DNA of 64,000 bases, from the NCBI GenBank assembly GCA_029962745.1, contig CM057162.1:21851932-21915931 (forward strand). Direction: 5' to 3'. Of this stretch, positions 1 through 11,131 are shown piece by piece. Below the pieces are notes generated by a model. That model saw nothing but the letters and a program-made list of their open reading frames with translations, did no database searches and was not told the origin of the DNA. Origin of the DNA: Echinometra lucunter. Its lineage: Eukaryota; Echinodermata; Echinoidea; Camarodonta; Echinometridae. The position numbers and the translations under genes were made by a program. Position 1 is the stretch's first letter, and every line of letters begins with the position of its first letter.

Positions 1-1025
1 GATGTCGATGATAATGTCCCAAACCATATCCAATTTGTACATTGATCTAATCGATCCATAAATTTCCGAAATTATTTTGCATAATTAAAGTTTTAGCGAA
101 ACTGAAATATTTTTTGCAATCTATATACTTATCCACAATTTTGAAGTAAAAACATTCATATATGATCTTTAATTTATTCCATTACAAAAACTCCTTTCTG
201 ACAAACAAAGCAGCATAAACATGTTATTACTTTAACCGTGACAGTCTTCTAGAAATTTCAATAACTATAAATAATTTAAGAAATCAAATGATAAACACAT
301 TCTAGAAAATCCTTCAATTTCCTAACAGGTGATTAATGTGACTCTGAATTCTCTACAGTTCGACAGTTCACACGAGGGCCTTCTACTATTTCTCGGCTGT
401 CACTTGGCATGTTGGTACAGTTTGGAAGGCCTAACAATTGAATTAAGAAGCGATCAAGTTTAGTATTTTGTTTTAATTCTATTTTTCCTCCACAGTACCT
501 CCATTCTGTTTAATGATTTTCGTTTTTTATCTTCCTTGCTCTTATTTGTATATTCTTAAAAATATTCTTAAATTAGTTTCATTTTGCTCCCGTCCAACTT
601 ACTCCCTTTTCCCTGTCAATCCTTCTTTCCCTATATAAATGCTCTTCGAACTCGTTTTCCCTATGCCCTACCCCTCTCTCTCTCTCTCCTTCTTTCTATG
701 CCGTTCTTTCTCTCTTTCTCTCTTTGTCTTGCTCTTAGTCTCTCCCTCTCTCCAGTCTTCCCGTTCCTCTGCAGCCTTACGACAGAGTGTTTATGTTTTA
801 AAGTTTTTTTTAATCACCCCCGCTCCCCCACCCCCCCCCCCCCGGGCTTGTGGTCAGTTTTATTCGCTTTAAAACTCTTCCTTGTGCTACTGAACCAGCC
901 AGTCCTTTTTATCACCCACTTCCTTATTTTACTTATTTCAACCACCTGCTATACGTAACGTCCCTTGCACCCTGCCCATACTATAGTCTTCACTCCTGAA
1001 TAAGATTCATCTGATTGGTGATTTC
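1..1025. other. AT-rich non-coding flank with CT-rich tract
   Basis: No gene is recognisable. Positions 671-765 form a pyrimidine tract of CTCTCT and CTTTC units, and 830-843 is a poly-C run. The open frames here are low-complexity (Leu/Ser/Pro-rich) and come from the pyrimidine bias. Confidence 0.6.
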
Positions 1026-1299
1026 ATAAGAAAATGTTCTTTTTTCCACAATCAATGTGAGAGAAAATATTGGCCCGAGTCTCTGTTCATGGTGTTGGGA
1101 GTTCTTCTGATGTGTATCGCCTCCCGTATCCATCTTGATGGGCGATGATCTTCTCTGGTATATGATACCATTCTCTCACGATCAGCGTCATACCGCCATC
1201 TACGACGTAGTCTGAAGAAGCCCCCAGTCGGAGGCGAAAGTACTCACTAAAAGGTACATATTCTTTTTCTTGATTGTGGAAAAAAGAACATTTTCTTAT
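1026..1299. mobile_element. MITE-like element with perfect 30-bp terminal inverted repeats
   Basis: The 30 bases at 1026-1055 are the exact reverse complement of 1270-1299, each containing the core GAAAATGTTCTTTTTTCC. The interior (about 1085-1255) is clearly more GC-rich than the surroundings and holds a 73-codon open frame on the - strand. The arms are undiverged, which suggests a recent element. No target-site duplication is obvious. Confidence 0.6.
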
Positions 1300-1865
1300 A
1301 GTCTTCACTATATTTACTCAGTACTCACTGACGTCTTGCTGTTCCAAAACTCCTGCTGACCACCCTTCCTTATACTTTAAAAAGTTTGCTTTATAACTTG
1401 ATTTGATAAGTGTTTACGACAGATTTGCAATGGTAGTTTAATATTTTAATTGTATTTAATTGGTAAGCAACTGAATCAGCATTTCAAAAATTATAGTGTC
1501 ACGTATAAGGCTTCTACACCTAGCTTCTTCTATCAATGAAAAAAAGTTCCCAACATTCTGTATTGTATTGCATTCATTTCACATTCATGATAAACAAAAG
1601 AATAAATACTTGCAAAATAGGAAAGATATGTGAAAAGAAAAAAAAAAATGAATGGGTTTCTACAAAACGCTGCGCATGTTACAGAGCTGTTCTTCTCTGG
1701 GGTTTTGTACATGTACAGATTTGAATAGTAAAAAATGTAAACAGAGAAAAATGCCATGTCCTTATGTTCATGTGATCCTCTCTCTCTACACACACAACAC
1801 ACAATACACACACCCTGACCCTAACCCTATTGTTGTCTGTCCAGCTAATGTACCCTTTAGCTGTA

Positions 1866-1895
1866 TATATATATATATGGGTATATATATATATG

Positions 1896-1946
<51 letters not shown>
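1866..1946. repeat. (AT)n microsatellite
   Basis: TATATA runs interrupted twice by GGG, then about 50 bases of uninterrupted alternating AT. Confidence 0.95.
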
Positions 1947-1948
<2 letters not shown>

Positions 1949-1949
1949 T

Positions 1950-3020
1950 GGTGTCCCAGAACATAATTCTGCGACGATCTTCCAGTGAGGGCCACTTCAG
2001 TTCTTCAATCATGGCTGGTAAGTATTGCTCAATATAACTGTGTAATTATCTTTTATACACGTTATATATTTTTTTCTTTTCTTTTCAAAGGGAACGATGC
2101 ATTAACAAGAGTCCCACTTCCATAAAGAAAAAAAAAACACAAAATAAATAAATTAATAGGTGACAGGGGCAACACCCCGAAATTGCCCCTGCTGTAAAAA
2201 TGCACACATATCTTTAAGTCCCCTGAATAAGAAAGCATTTTAACGAGTTTTGATTGGAATTATCTTTAAGATGAGGACATGCAAGATGTTCAGATGCGAC
2301 TCACTACCTAGTGAAAGAGTAGAGGTAGCACCCAAATTGCCCATGAGGCATTGAATACGCATATTTTAGGGATTCTCAATAAAGCACAATTTTATTTTAT
2401 GAATCATCCAAGCACTGGAAGCTTAAAGTTGTTCAAATTGGGTAGGCCTACATATACCTCATTGAGGGAATAGGCAAAGTGGCTAGAGACAACATTCCTA
2501 TATAAGTGCCCCTATTGCTAAAATTACAAATTATATTTATCAATAGGCCTGAAAGCACAATCTGATTCTCATTACGCACTTACCCGATTTAATCATTTTA
2601 AATTATTTCTGTTTAGGGATGATGCAAACTAAGTTTGGTTAAAATCTATCCATTACTCATATAGGCAGGAAACTGTTCATATCTATTATCAAAGGGGCAC
2701 TTTGGTGTTTCACCCTTACCCCCCCCCCCCCCTTCCTCAGGGAGGGACATTTGTATATTCTAGTCCCTGTTATAAAATTTCTCACTTCTCAACTTGTGTC
2801 CTTTTTCCATCGTAAAGCTCACCCAATTGGCATTTAATGTACATTTAAGCACCTTAAGGGGTCACCCCCTCCCAGCCCCTGCCCCTGGCCCCAACATCAG
2901 TTTGGGGGGTAAAGCTTTAAAAAAAAAGGCTATGAGGAAGCTCTGTGCCCCAAATGGTGCCTTTATCCACCTTGTAATGATACGGTTACTAAGCCAAGCC
3001 CCTGTAGCCGGTTTCTGGTT
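1950..3020. other. No gene recognised
   Basis: Unique AT-rich DNA with short homopolymers (poly-C at 2720-2732, poly-A near 2920). No frame shows a conserved domain or splice-bounded exon. Confidence 0.5.
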
Positions 3021-3030
3021 ATGTTGATTT

Positions 3031-3073
3031 TTGCCCGGATTTGCCCGGATTTGCCCGGATTAAGATGGCGGAC
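3031..3073 (+). promoter_or_regulatory. Triple TTGCCCGGAT repeat followed by a YY1-like site
   Basis: The 10-base unit TTGCCCGGAT is repeated three times in tandem at 3031-3060. It is followed at 3062-3073 by AAGATGGCGGAC, which matches the known YY1 consensus (AAGATGGCGGC) in all but the end. YY1 sites of this form usually lie near transcription starts, but no exon is visible nearby, so promoter function is inference only. Confidence 0.25.
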
Positions 3074-3701
3074 GGCCTGATCAATTCGTCACAGCAATCA
3101 GGGGAGTACGCCCTCTAGTGTCAATACAGTAAATTATAATGACACTATATTGATCCTATATTATAGGATCTCTTTGGGTAAATCTCTGAAAATTCAGTGT
3201 CCAGACACTTTTTAATGACGAAGATAATGTGGACTTTGTAATCGTATTCAAAGACGCTTAGGGTAAACTTAGGCCATCTACACTGCGTCTTAACTACGCA
3301 ATCTTCATCGGCGGGTCCACAAATTGTGCAGTTTTTACACGGAAAGCAGGAGATCAAAAATGCCTACCATGGAAAAATACAGTTAAAATGACATTTTCGA
3401 AGTTGTATCTTATTTCTAAACTACACAAATGTTGGTAATTAACATCTCCTGCATCATTATGAATTGTATTTGATTTCAAATATGGTTTATTTTTATTCAA
3501 ATTTTGAATCAATTTCATCGACAAATCGCAAGGTAATTGTCATTGTAAACCTAAATCTACGGAACAGAATGATCGGCTTCATTTAAATTGACAACATAGG
3601 GCCTATGATTAATTTGATTCTTGATAATGTTGGCAATCAATTTACTACTATCAATTCGTCTAAAATTATTTTTAAATCGTTTTCAATGAATGATTTGAGG
3701 A

Positions 3702-3970
3702 GGTGCCGTAGTCCGATGGTTTAAGGCGATTGACTGGAGACGCGAAAGTCGGGGGTTCGATCCCCGGCGTGGCACTTATGCCCCGGAGCAAGGATGTTAT
3801 CTACATTGCTCTTTTACCGTATATCAAATAAATGAACATGCTATAGGCATTTTCGCGTCGGATGCACGGCCACCGAGCAGGCTGATTTTGGGTTTTGTGG
3901 CAATAGCCTTTATCATGTTAATCAGGCCACGATGGCAAAAGCATTGAGCTTCTTCTGGCCTAAGAAGCCC
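3702..3970 (+). mobile_element. tRNA-derived SINE (Leu/Ser-like head)
   Basis: Positions 3702-3775 fold like a tRNA. The acceptor strands GTGCC and GGCAC pair, the A-box-like part contains GATGGTTTAAGGCG, and the B box GGTTCGATCCC is a perfect polymerase III match. The tRNA-unrelated body follows to about 3970, where AATTA repeats form the tail. It is a SINE rather than a tRNA gene because the anticodon arm is irregular and a long non-tRNA body follows. Confidence 0.65.
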
Positions 3971-3979
3971 ATTAATTAC

Positions 3980-5110
3980 AATTAATAATCAGGACAGTAA
4001 ACCCAATTGGCGTGACTAATTTTCTTCTTTCCGCCATTTTCTGCATTATTACACACTATTAAAATCGACAAAATAAATACAGAAAACATTTCAAATGGCA
4101 TCCACTAACTGTTATATGAATCCGGTTGGTAATCAGTATAACTCTTTTTTTATCGAATAACAAAACATATAAAAAATCTCCAAATTCTTGCATGGTACAG
4201 ACAGTGGTTTAGGCTAATGAGGGGCAGTGCTACGGGGGAATTCGTCCCCCCCCCCCCCTCTGCCTCCTGCCCCCTACGATTTTTCAAGTGATGAAAAAAA
4301 AGAAAAAAAAGAGGGAAGATAAACGAAGAAAAAAGGAGGAAAAAGAAAGAAGAGGATGGGAAGCATGGAGGAAAGAGAGGCATGGGGCTTACAAATACAT
4401 GCATATCATGCTCTTATTTGTTCATTTAAAACGTCAATAGATTCACCTAAAAAAACTTTACGTCATCTTGCCCCTCCTATCAAAATACCCTGGCGCCGCC
4501 CCAAGGGCTAATCATTCACTTTATAAATCAAACAGTTCTCTGTAACTCCTCAATTAAAATCAAAATCCTCAACCAAATGAAGATATCCATGGCTCAAATG
4601 GTGTAGCAGATTATACACTTAATCACCTAGACATCTGAACCATAATTTACGCTCTGACGTTTTATTAAAAGCTCATGTAAATGCATTATACATGTAATGC
4701 TGTTAACGCGATACAGGCAAAACCATAATCACAACTAAAAATGGAGATTACACGTAAAACGCTGTGACAGTACTTTGTAATTTACACCAGTGACCACTGT
4801 TAAATGCAGAAAAGTATTTTATACATGCATGTAACAAACACAACACTGACTGAAAAATCTACATCAGCAGTCTGAACTTAATCTGTAAACAAATTTTAGG
4901 CATTCCTCTCATGAAGCTTCATTATTTATTATCAATTGCCCACGCCGGACCGTTGCATATTAATGAGTCCCATCTACTCAATTCTACAAAGATCTAAATT
5001 ACACTGATACATGTGTATATCTTTAACTTCCAAACAGTTATCAGAGTCCTAGCTACTACCTATTTACTCCATTCGATACAATATCTGCATTACACTGAGC
5101 AAACTGCCTA
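3980..5110. other. No gene; purine-rich dispersed repeat at 4228-4380
   Basis: Mostly unique AT-rich sequence. The stretch from the poly-C at about 4247 through ATTTTTCAAGTG and a long GA-rich tract to about 4370 recurs in the same orientation at about 48200-48340, so it is a dispersed repeat. Nothing else is recognised. Confidence 0.5.
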
Positions 5111-5116
5111 ACTTTT

Positions 5117-5436
5117 CAGTTCAATTCAATTCAACTCAAATTTGTATTGTCCAAATTGGAAATGTGTTTCGTTTGCATGTCAATACCGAAGTAGAATTAC
5201 ACACATACGCAACAACAAAAAAATTAAACACTTTTTCACTTCAGATTTTTTCATATAAGACTTTGATTGAAAATTTCAGTTCAATTCAATTCAATTCAAA
5301 ATTTTTTTGTCCAAACTGGAAATTTGTTTCGTTTGCATGTCAATACAGAAGCAGAATTACACACATACTCAACAAAAAAAGAAAGTAAACACTTTTTTCA
5401 CTTCAGATCTTTCATATAAGACTTTGATTAAAAAAC
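5117..5436 (+). repeat. Direct tandem duplication, period about 160 bp
   Basis: The unit starting CAGTTCAATTCAATTCAA at 5117 recurs at 5277, followed in both by TTGTCCAAA, TTTCGTTTGCATGTCAATAC and a stretch ending in TCATATAAGACTTTGATT. The two units differ by scattered substitutions. Confidence 0.85.
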
Positions 5437-6750
5437 AACATTAAACTGTATTTCTAATCAAAAGAAATTTAAGGTCTTTTAATCTGGTAGGTGAACGCAA
5501 AAGAGAAACTTTACGCATGAGTGAACACATTCGTTTTTTCTCTTCCAGGGTACAAAAAGTATAAAAATTGCAAAAATGGACAGTTTGCCATTCATTGGTA
5601 AATGCCCTTCCACATAACACGGAAGCAAAGGATGAAACTTACACACGAGACAATCAGGATAATGTAAGACTTGGTTGAAATTGAATAATTGAGCATCCCG
5701 TCTCTATATCTCTTTCCACCCCACCCCTCCCAAAAAAGGAAAATGAAAGTGCAAGAAATGATTAGGAACTTTTGTTAAGTCCAAATCTAAATGCGTCTAG
5801 AGTAATCTCAATGGTGACTAAATGCCCCCAAATTTAATATTGTTTAAATATCATTTTTTAAATAAGGAAATTAAATTGTCTTTCAGTCTGGTAGGGGAAC
5901 ACAATATGAAACTCTATGCATGAGTGAACACATTGATTTAACTGTTCCAAAGTGCAAAAGCAAATGTTTTAAAAAGGCAACAATTTTCTGTAAAGTCAAG
6001 CAACTTAAATTTACCGTCATATTGCACTAGAAATTGAAAAAAGGGCATGATATATGTTTGCACGATTCGTTGCACGTGAAAAGAAAATCACTCTTCAAAT
6101 CTAAAAATGGACCAAGGAATAACCGAAGTGGCACCGCGTGGGAGATTAAGGACAATGCATTTGGGGGTACAGTATTGAACATAACGTACATGAGTGTTCC
6201 CTGGAAACGCATTGTTCTTAATCTCACAAGTTAAATCACTGAATAATATACTGTCGTTACATTTAAGTCATAAATTCATAAATTGAAAAAGTAAAAATCT
6301 AAATTTAGACCATTTTTACACTCTTGTGGCTACTGTAGATACAATTAAAATTTGAACTTAACAAAAGTTTCTTCTTTTCCATTTCTTTCCTTTATGTCCA
6401 TTGGGGGGGGGGGGGGGGGACTGGAAAGAGATATAGAGAGTTAAGGCTCAATTATGTAATTTCAACCAAGTCTCTCATTGCTCAAGTTTCATCTTTTGTT
6501 CCCATCGTTATGTGAAAGGGCATCTACACATGAATGGCAAACTGTCCATTTTTGCAATTATTGCTTCGGTACCTTGGAAGAGAATTATGTTCACTCAAGC
6601 TAAAGATTTTCTTTGTGTCCGCCTATCCGATTAAAAGAACATAAATTTTCCTTGAATCTGCTATACAATATAAAGATTTTTATGAAAGTCTTCTATGGAA
6701 AATCTAAACTTTAAAAAGTGTTTACTTTATTTTTTGTTGAGTGTATTATC
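5365..6750. mobile_element. Foldback element with long imperfect arms
   Basis: The left part (5365-5760) recurs in reverse complement at about 6360-6750. Examples are AGTAAACACTTTTTT near 5385 against AAAAAGTGTTTACTTT near 6713, and CAAAAATGGACAGTTTGCCA near 5572 against TGGCAAACTGTCCATTTTTG at 6535-6554. The loop also carries a diverged direct copy (5870-5935) of 5460-5530. No coding capacity is seen. Confidence 0.65.
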
Positions 6751-6870
6751 GACAACAACCCGTATGACCCTGCCTCATCCTGTACCAGTATCTCTTTTCA
6801 CATATATCGATTTTAACATGGTACAACCAGCCGGGAAATACATTCCAACCTCTTCCGCTAAATAAATAAA

Positions 6871-7039
6871 GAAGAAAACTGCTGTAAGAGACTGTAATGC
6901 ATTGTAGCCAATTTCATTTCTTCACCTCAAATTTTCGACTGTGTTCGTCTTCGAAGACGGAGGACAACGTCGAAAATTTGAGCTGAAGAAATAAAATTGG
7001 ACGCAATGCATTACAGACGCTAACATCAGTTTTCTTTCA
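6871..7039. mobile_element. Hairpin MITE
   Basis: Long imperfect palindrome. AGAAAACTG and TGTAATGCATTG on the left pair with CAATGCATTACA and CAGTTTTCT on the right; CTCAAATTTTCGAC pairs with GTCGAAAATTTGAG around a short central loop. Non-coding. Confidence 0.7.
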
Positions 7040-7057
7040 GTTTGTTTGAGCCAATCC

Positions 7058-7311
7058 CTGCTGGAAAGAACACAATATGAAATCATTTTCACACTGTTAG
7101 ATTTGAGCGTTTTAACAATGTGAATCTCACATTCACAGAGTCCACTATGTGAACACAATGTGAACACTCACATTGTGGAGGTGTCCACAGTGTGAAATTA
7201 TATTCACACTGCTAAATTTGAGCGTTTTAACAGTTTGAATCACATTTTCACATAGTCCACTATGTGAATACACTGTGAACACACTGGGGGACACTGTGAA
7301 CTTTCCAGCAG
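7058..7311. mobile_element. MITE with CTGCTGGAAAG ends and internal tandem repeat
   Basis: The 5' end CTGCTGGAAAG (7058) is matched by CTTTCCAGCAG (7301-7311). Inside, two units of about 125 bp repeat, each containing TTCACACTG, TTTGAGCGTTTTAACA and TCCACTATGTGAA. Confidence 0.75.
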
Positions 7312-7315
7312 ATTA

Positions 7316-7322
7316 TATAAAT

Positions 7323-7406
<84 letters not shown>
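7316..7406. repeat. (AT)n microsatellite
   Basis: Alternating AT with three ATAAATAT interruptions at the left, then an uninterrupted run. Confidence 0.95.
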
Positions 7407-7408
<2 letters not shown>

Positions 7409-7588
7409 TTAAGGGAAGAAAAGTTTTATATTAAAGGTGGTTTTATAAAGATTACGAAAATGTCGATTTGTGAGGGTCATCCTTCTCATCGGCATTTAAT
7501 TTCAGTCTGGGGGCTGTCGGTTCCATGCATTTTCTTTCGTTCCTTTATTTTTTTTTTTCCTGCCTGAGGCGTCTTCTGGCTTGACTGT

Positions 7589-7860
7589 TTAGTCGGCGAG
7601 ACAATTTACAAACCTAAAAATGTTCTTTCCTTTTAATTTGTCATTGCTTTGGATTCCTATGTGATTTATGAACATTTTCAGCTTAGAGCAATTTGCATAA
7701 TTGTATCTTTTTTTTGGATGCAGGTTATTCCACTCAAGACAAGTTGCATAGAATGTGTTTACTGACCTACGCATGCTAATTGTGTGTGCGGTGATACGGA
7801 ACTTTTATCTGTTAACAGTGCAGTCCATCCTGCCAATTCTACCAGTGATGAAACGAAATG
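7589..7860 (-). pseudogene. LINE reverse-transcriptase C-terminal remnant
   Basis: On the - strand a 61-codon frame reads RSVNTFYATCLEWNNL and, later, KLKMFINHIG. This resembles the tail that follows the RT domain in Jockey/CR1-type LINEs (F.P.T...WN.L...., then ..FK..). A diverged copy with the same order of motifs, including the nearby TATCACCGCAC, lies on the + strand at 54580-54870, and each has an (AT)n tract on its 3' side. Family assignment is from recalled motif shape; it is a decayed fragment. Confidence 0.35.
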
Positions 7861-8210
7861 GGGTACACTGATGAATGATACTTCCATAAAGTATGTGTTT
7901 TGTAGGGGTGTATATGAATTTTAAACATAGACCTACATGTATATTTTTGCAATTGCAGGTAAAGGTTTGGTACCTGAAATCAAGGATATGAAACCTTCAT
8001 TATCTGTAAAGGATAAAAAAACTAAGTCTTACATGAATTAAGATTTGGACTAATCATGCTGATAGAGGTTACATTTTTAATGTACACCTTAAAATTTTTA
8101 GTGCAGACATAACCTAGTCGTATTTAATAAGTAGCATTCATACATAGAATTACATGCAATGGTTGCAAATAATCTGGGCACTATCATGTTAACAATAATT
8201 GACTAGTATA

Positions 8211-8371
8211 CAGATATTGAGTGGTAGGGTGTGTAATATAACATTCTTTGGACCGGCGAAGGGAGGTATATTTTCCCGAGGGCTATATTTTCCTCGAAGC
8301 GTTGAGGGAAAATATACCATCCTTCAACAGTCCAAATCATGTAAATTACACCCTTTCCAGTCGATATCTGG
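8211..8371. mobile_element. Hairpin MITE
   Basis: Inverted arms: CAGATATTGAGTGG, GGGTGTGTAAT and TTTGGAC on the left against GTCCAAA, TTACACCCT and CCAGTCGATATCTG on the right. Inner arms carry GGTATATTTTCCC against GGGAAAATATACC. Confidence 0.7.
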
Positions 8372-10019
8372 ATATTAGATTGCCTTAATCAAACTAGAGT
8401 CTAGATTCTTGTCTTGTCGAGTTTGAAATAACAGTTAGACATTGGCTGGCTTTAAAAAAAAGCGCTAAATCTCTCCGGAGGCTTGATAAGACGTGAGAAA
8501 TAGCGTCCGTAACAGTCCTAAGAAGTGTAATTTTGCAGTGACTATGAGTACGTATAGGCCGGATTCTGAATTAAAATCTGGACCATTATTTTGGTGGCTT
8601 CCTCCACAAAAATTGGCTTACATAAACCTTTATTTTCTTCCTCTTATACAGTTTGCTGCAAATGAGTTTTGAATTCACTGACAGTGCCAAAAATCAAACT
8701 CCGTAATCATTTACTTCACTTATATTTCAATATTTCAATCGGGTCAGGAGCGAGGACGAAGAAAAGAAGGGATAAAATGAGCCTGAAAAATAACCAAAAT
8801 TTCATCACATTTGAACTAGATGAAAAGTATATAAATCTCAACAAAAACAGTAAACCCTTGTATCAAACTAAAGAGCAAAATGTCAATGAGAAGGACAACC
8901 GCATTAATTGAACAGGTTTAGCAGTGTTCTCGATTCAGAAAAAAAAAAAAAAAAACAAATCCTGACCCCTTGCACATATGTCTAAAACTCTCGTAAAATC
9001 TCGCGAGTGCGAAATTCAATTTTCAGTGAACGAGAATCTACGTAAAATGTGCTGATTTGCCTCATTAACTTACGCGTAGCGGTCTGACTGTAAATGCTAA
9101 ATAATATTGGACTCCCTTTTTTCTGGAACGTTTGTAAATCCTTGATATAATATATGGACTTTATTTCGTCTTGCAGTGTTTAATTTTAAATGTTATTCCC
9201 ATAAGAAAGAAATGTTTTCCTTTGAAATAGCCTTTAACATTCAAAATGCTAAAGATTGTTTCTTTTGGAAAGCAAGGTTTTCTACTGAAATGCATTGAGA
9301 TCTCACCATGCATGCTCACCGGAGATCGGGAGCAAAGATTCAATGATCAAGACATGGCGTAGCTACACATGACACGGTGATGGTACATGAACACCTTCCT
9401 GTATATCTAATAATGACAATCTGACAATGGAGCAAATACAAGCACGGGAGAGGGGGAAGACTGGGGAATAATATTCATGATATTCCGTCTTTCATTCATT
9501 CCAAGTACACTTTTACTAAACCACCCTTTTCAAGTTCAATTCACGCTGAGTCAAAAACAGAAAACTGCAAACAAGAAAGAGAGAGAGAGAGAGAAAGAAA
9601 ACACCTTTTTCAATTTCGAGTACAAGCTCCAAAACATCTTCTTTTTTTCGATTTCAAGTACAAGCGCATTAAAACATCTTATGTTTTTCAAAATCGTGAA
9701 CATGCTCAAAAAGACCCCCTTATTTTCCTCTAAATCTATAAACGATCATACGTATACAAAATCAATATAGAGTGACAACACCGTGTGGATTAAGCGAATA
9801 CATCATTTCAAATAAGACAATAAACATTCATGCTCATTCGTATCGATTTGTATTTTTCGCAAGTTATGTACCGTAGCATTATGTACCGTAGAGACAGATG
9901 AAGAGGACAGTAAATGATTGGGATGATTGCTTCTGACTTTTACGTGCACGTGTGCGAGGAAAGTTGAACATTTTATGATGAGCGAATTATTTCCAACTTA
10001 ACATTTCGAAGTGTTTTGC
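8372..10019. other. No gene recognised up to the assembly gap
   Basis: AT-rich sequence with a poly-A run (8939-8955), a GA tract (9577-9597) and a short near-direct repeat of CAATTTC/GATTTCAAGTACAAGC (9608-9675). The frames present have no recognisable domain. Confidence 0.5.
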
Positions 10020-10519
10020 NNNNNNNNNNNNNNNNNNNNNNNNNNNNNNNNNNNNNNNNNNNNNNNNNNNNNNNNNNNNNNNNNNNNNNNNNNNNNNNNN
10101 NNNNNNNNNNNNNNNNNNNNNNNNNNNNNNNNNNNNNNNNNNNNNNNNNNNNNNNNNNNNNNNNNNNNNNNNNNNNNNNNNNNNNNNNNNNNNNNNNNNN
10201 NNNNNNNNNNNNNNNNNNNNNNNNNNNNNNNNNNNNNNNNNNNNNNNNNNNNNNNNNNNNNNNNNNNNNNNNNNNNNNNNNNNNNNNNNNNNNNNNNNNN
10301 NNNNNNNNNNNNNNNNNNNNNNNNNNNNNNNNNNNNNNNNNNNNNNNNNNNNNNNNNNNNNNNNNNNNNNNNNNNNNNNNNNNNNNNNNNNNNNNNNNNN
10401 NNNNNNNNNNNNNNNNNNNNNNNNNNNNNNNNNNNNNNNNNNNNNNNNNNNNNNNNNNNNNNNNNNNNNNNNNNNNNNNNNNNNNNNNNNNNNNNNNNNN
10501 NNNNNNNNNNNNNNNNNNN
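10020..10519. other. Assembly gap (500 N)
   Basis: Exactly 500 N, a placeholder of unknown true length. It sits at the outer edge of the inverted segmental duplication, where a - strand V-type Ig exon is predicted by synteny with 27202-27552. Confidence 0.99.
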
Positions 10520-11131
10520 AAATTCACTTTGTTGGCATAACGTGATACAATATACAGTAGAAAATGGTATACATATATCATGTATATAGGATTGACAGGT
10601 TTGAACATACTGTTGGGGTGTTCCTGTGCCTCTTCCAAGGCTTTAACGCAATTAATCATGATATAATCTTGTACAGATTCAGTTATTATTGAATGAGAAG
10701 AATAGCTTTGGAGTGATTAAAGAACTACCTCCTCATACGTAACATTATATGTTTCGATATTGCTAACGTCGACTAAAGAAAAAAGTAACCTGCGGTATCT
10801 CTCAAGGTTGGGCACGCTGCTTTTTTGTGAATGATTTTGAATGTTTTTAAACGCTGCCTACCTCTGCTTTTCTTTCCCTCAAAGATTTTTTTTCCTGTAA
10901 GCATCCTGTTTTCTGTGCATTCTCATCTCATAATTATGCCCAACAAACTACTTCTTAGTTTGATATTCTGCTAGTCCAAGTTATCCTATTTTCAAGGACC
11001 ACATTCCTGCAGCTTGAACCATGCTGTTCAGCTCTAGCCATAAAAGACGACAGGCCATACATTTTACTTCAGAATCTGAATCTTGGTGCTCATTTTTAGG
11101 TTTCTATTTGCCAGATTATCTTTCATTTTCA

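Noticed and set aside
584..958. 124-codon frame rich in Leu, Ser and Pro
   Set aside because: It reads through a CT microsatellite and poly-C; composition alone explains it. The same holds for the Leu/Phe/Ser-rich frames over the purine tracts at 11231-12071, 13234-13749, 16309-16937, 18470-19078 and 25635-26112.
1811..1828. Telomere-like CCCTAACCCT
   Set aside because: Only one and a half units; chance or a short relic.
3702..3775. Functional tRNA gene
   Set aside because: The anticodon arm is irregular and a long unrelated body follows, so it is a SINE head. The lysine-like head at 29290-29215 is rejected for the same reason.
9973..10659. Long open frames running through the N blocks (also at 23004-23747 and 52724-53650)
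   Set aside because: They are open only because N codons are not stops; the real sequence at their ends gives no coding signal, except the TM exon described separately.
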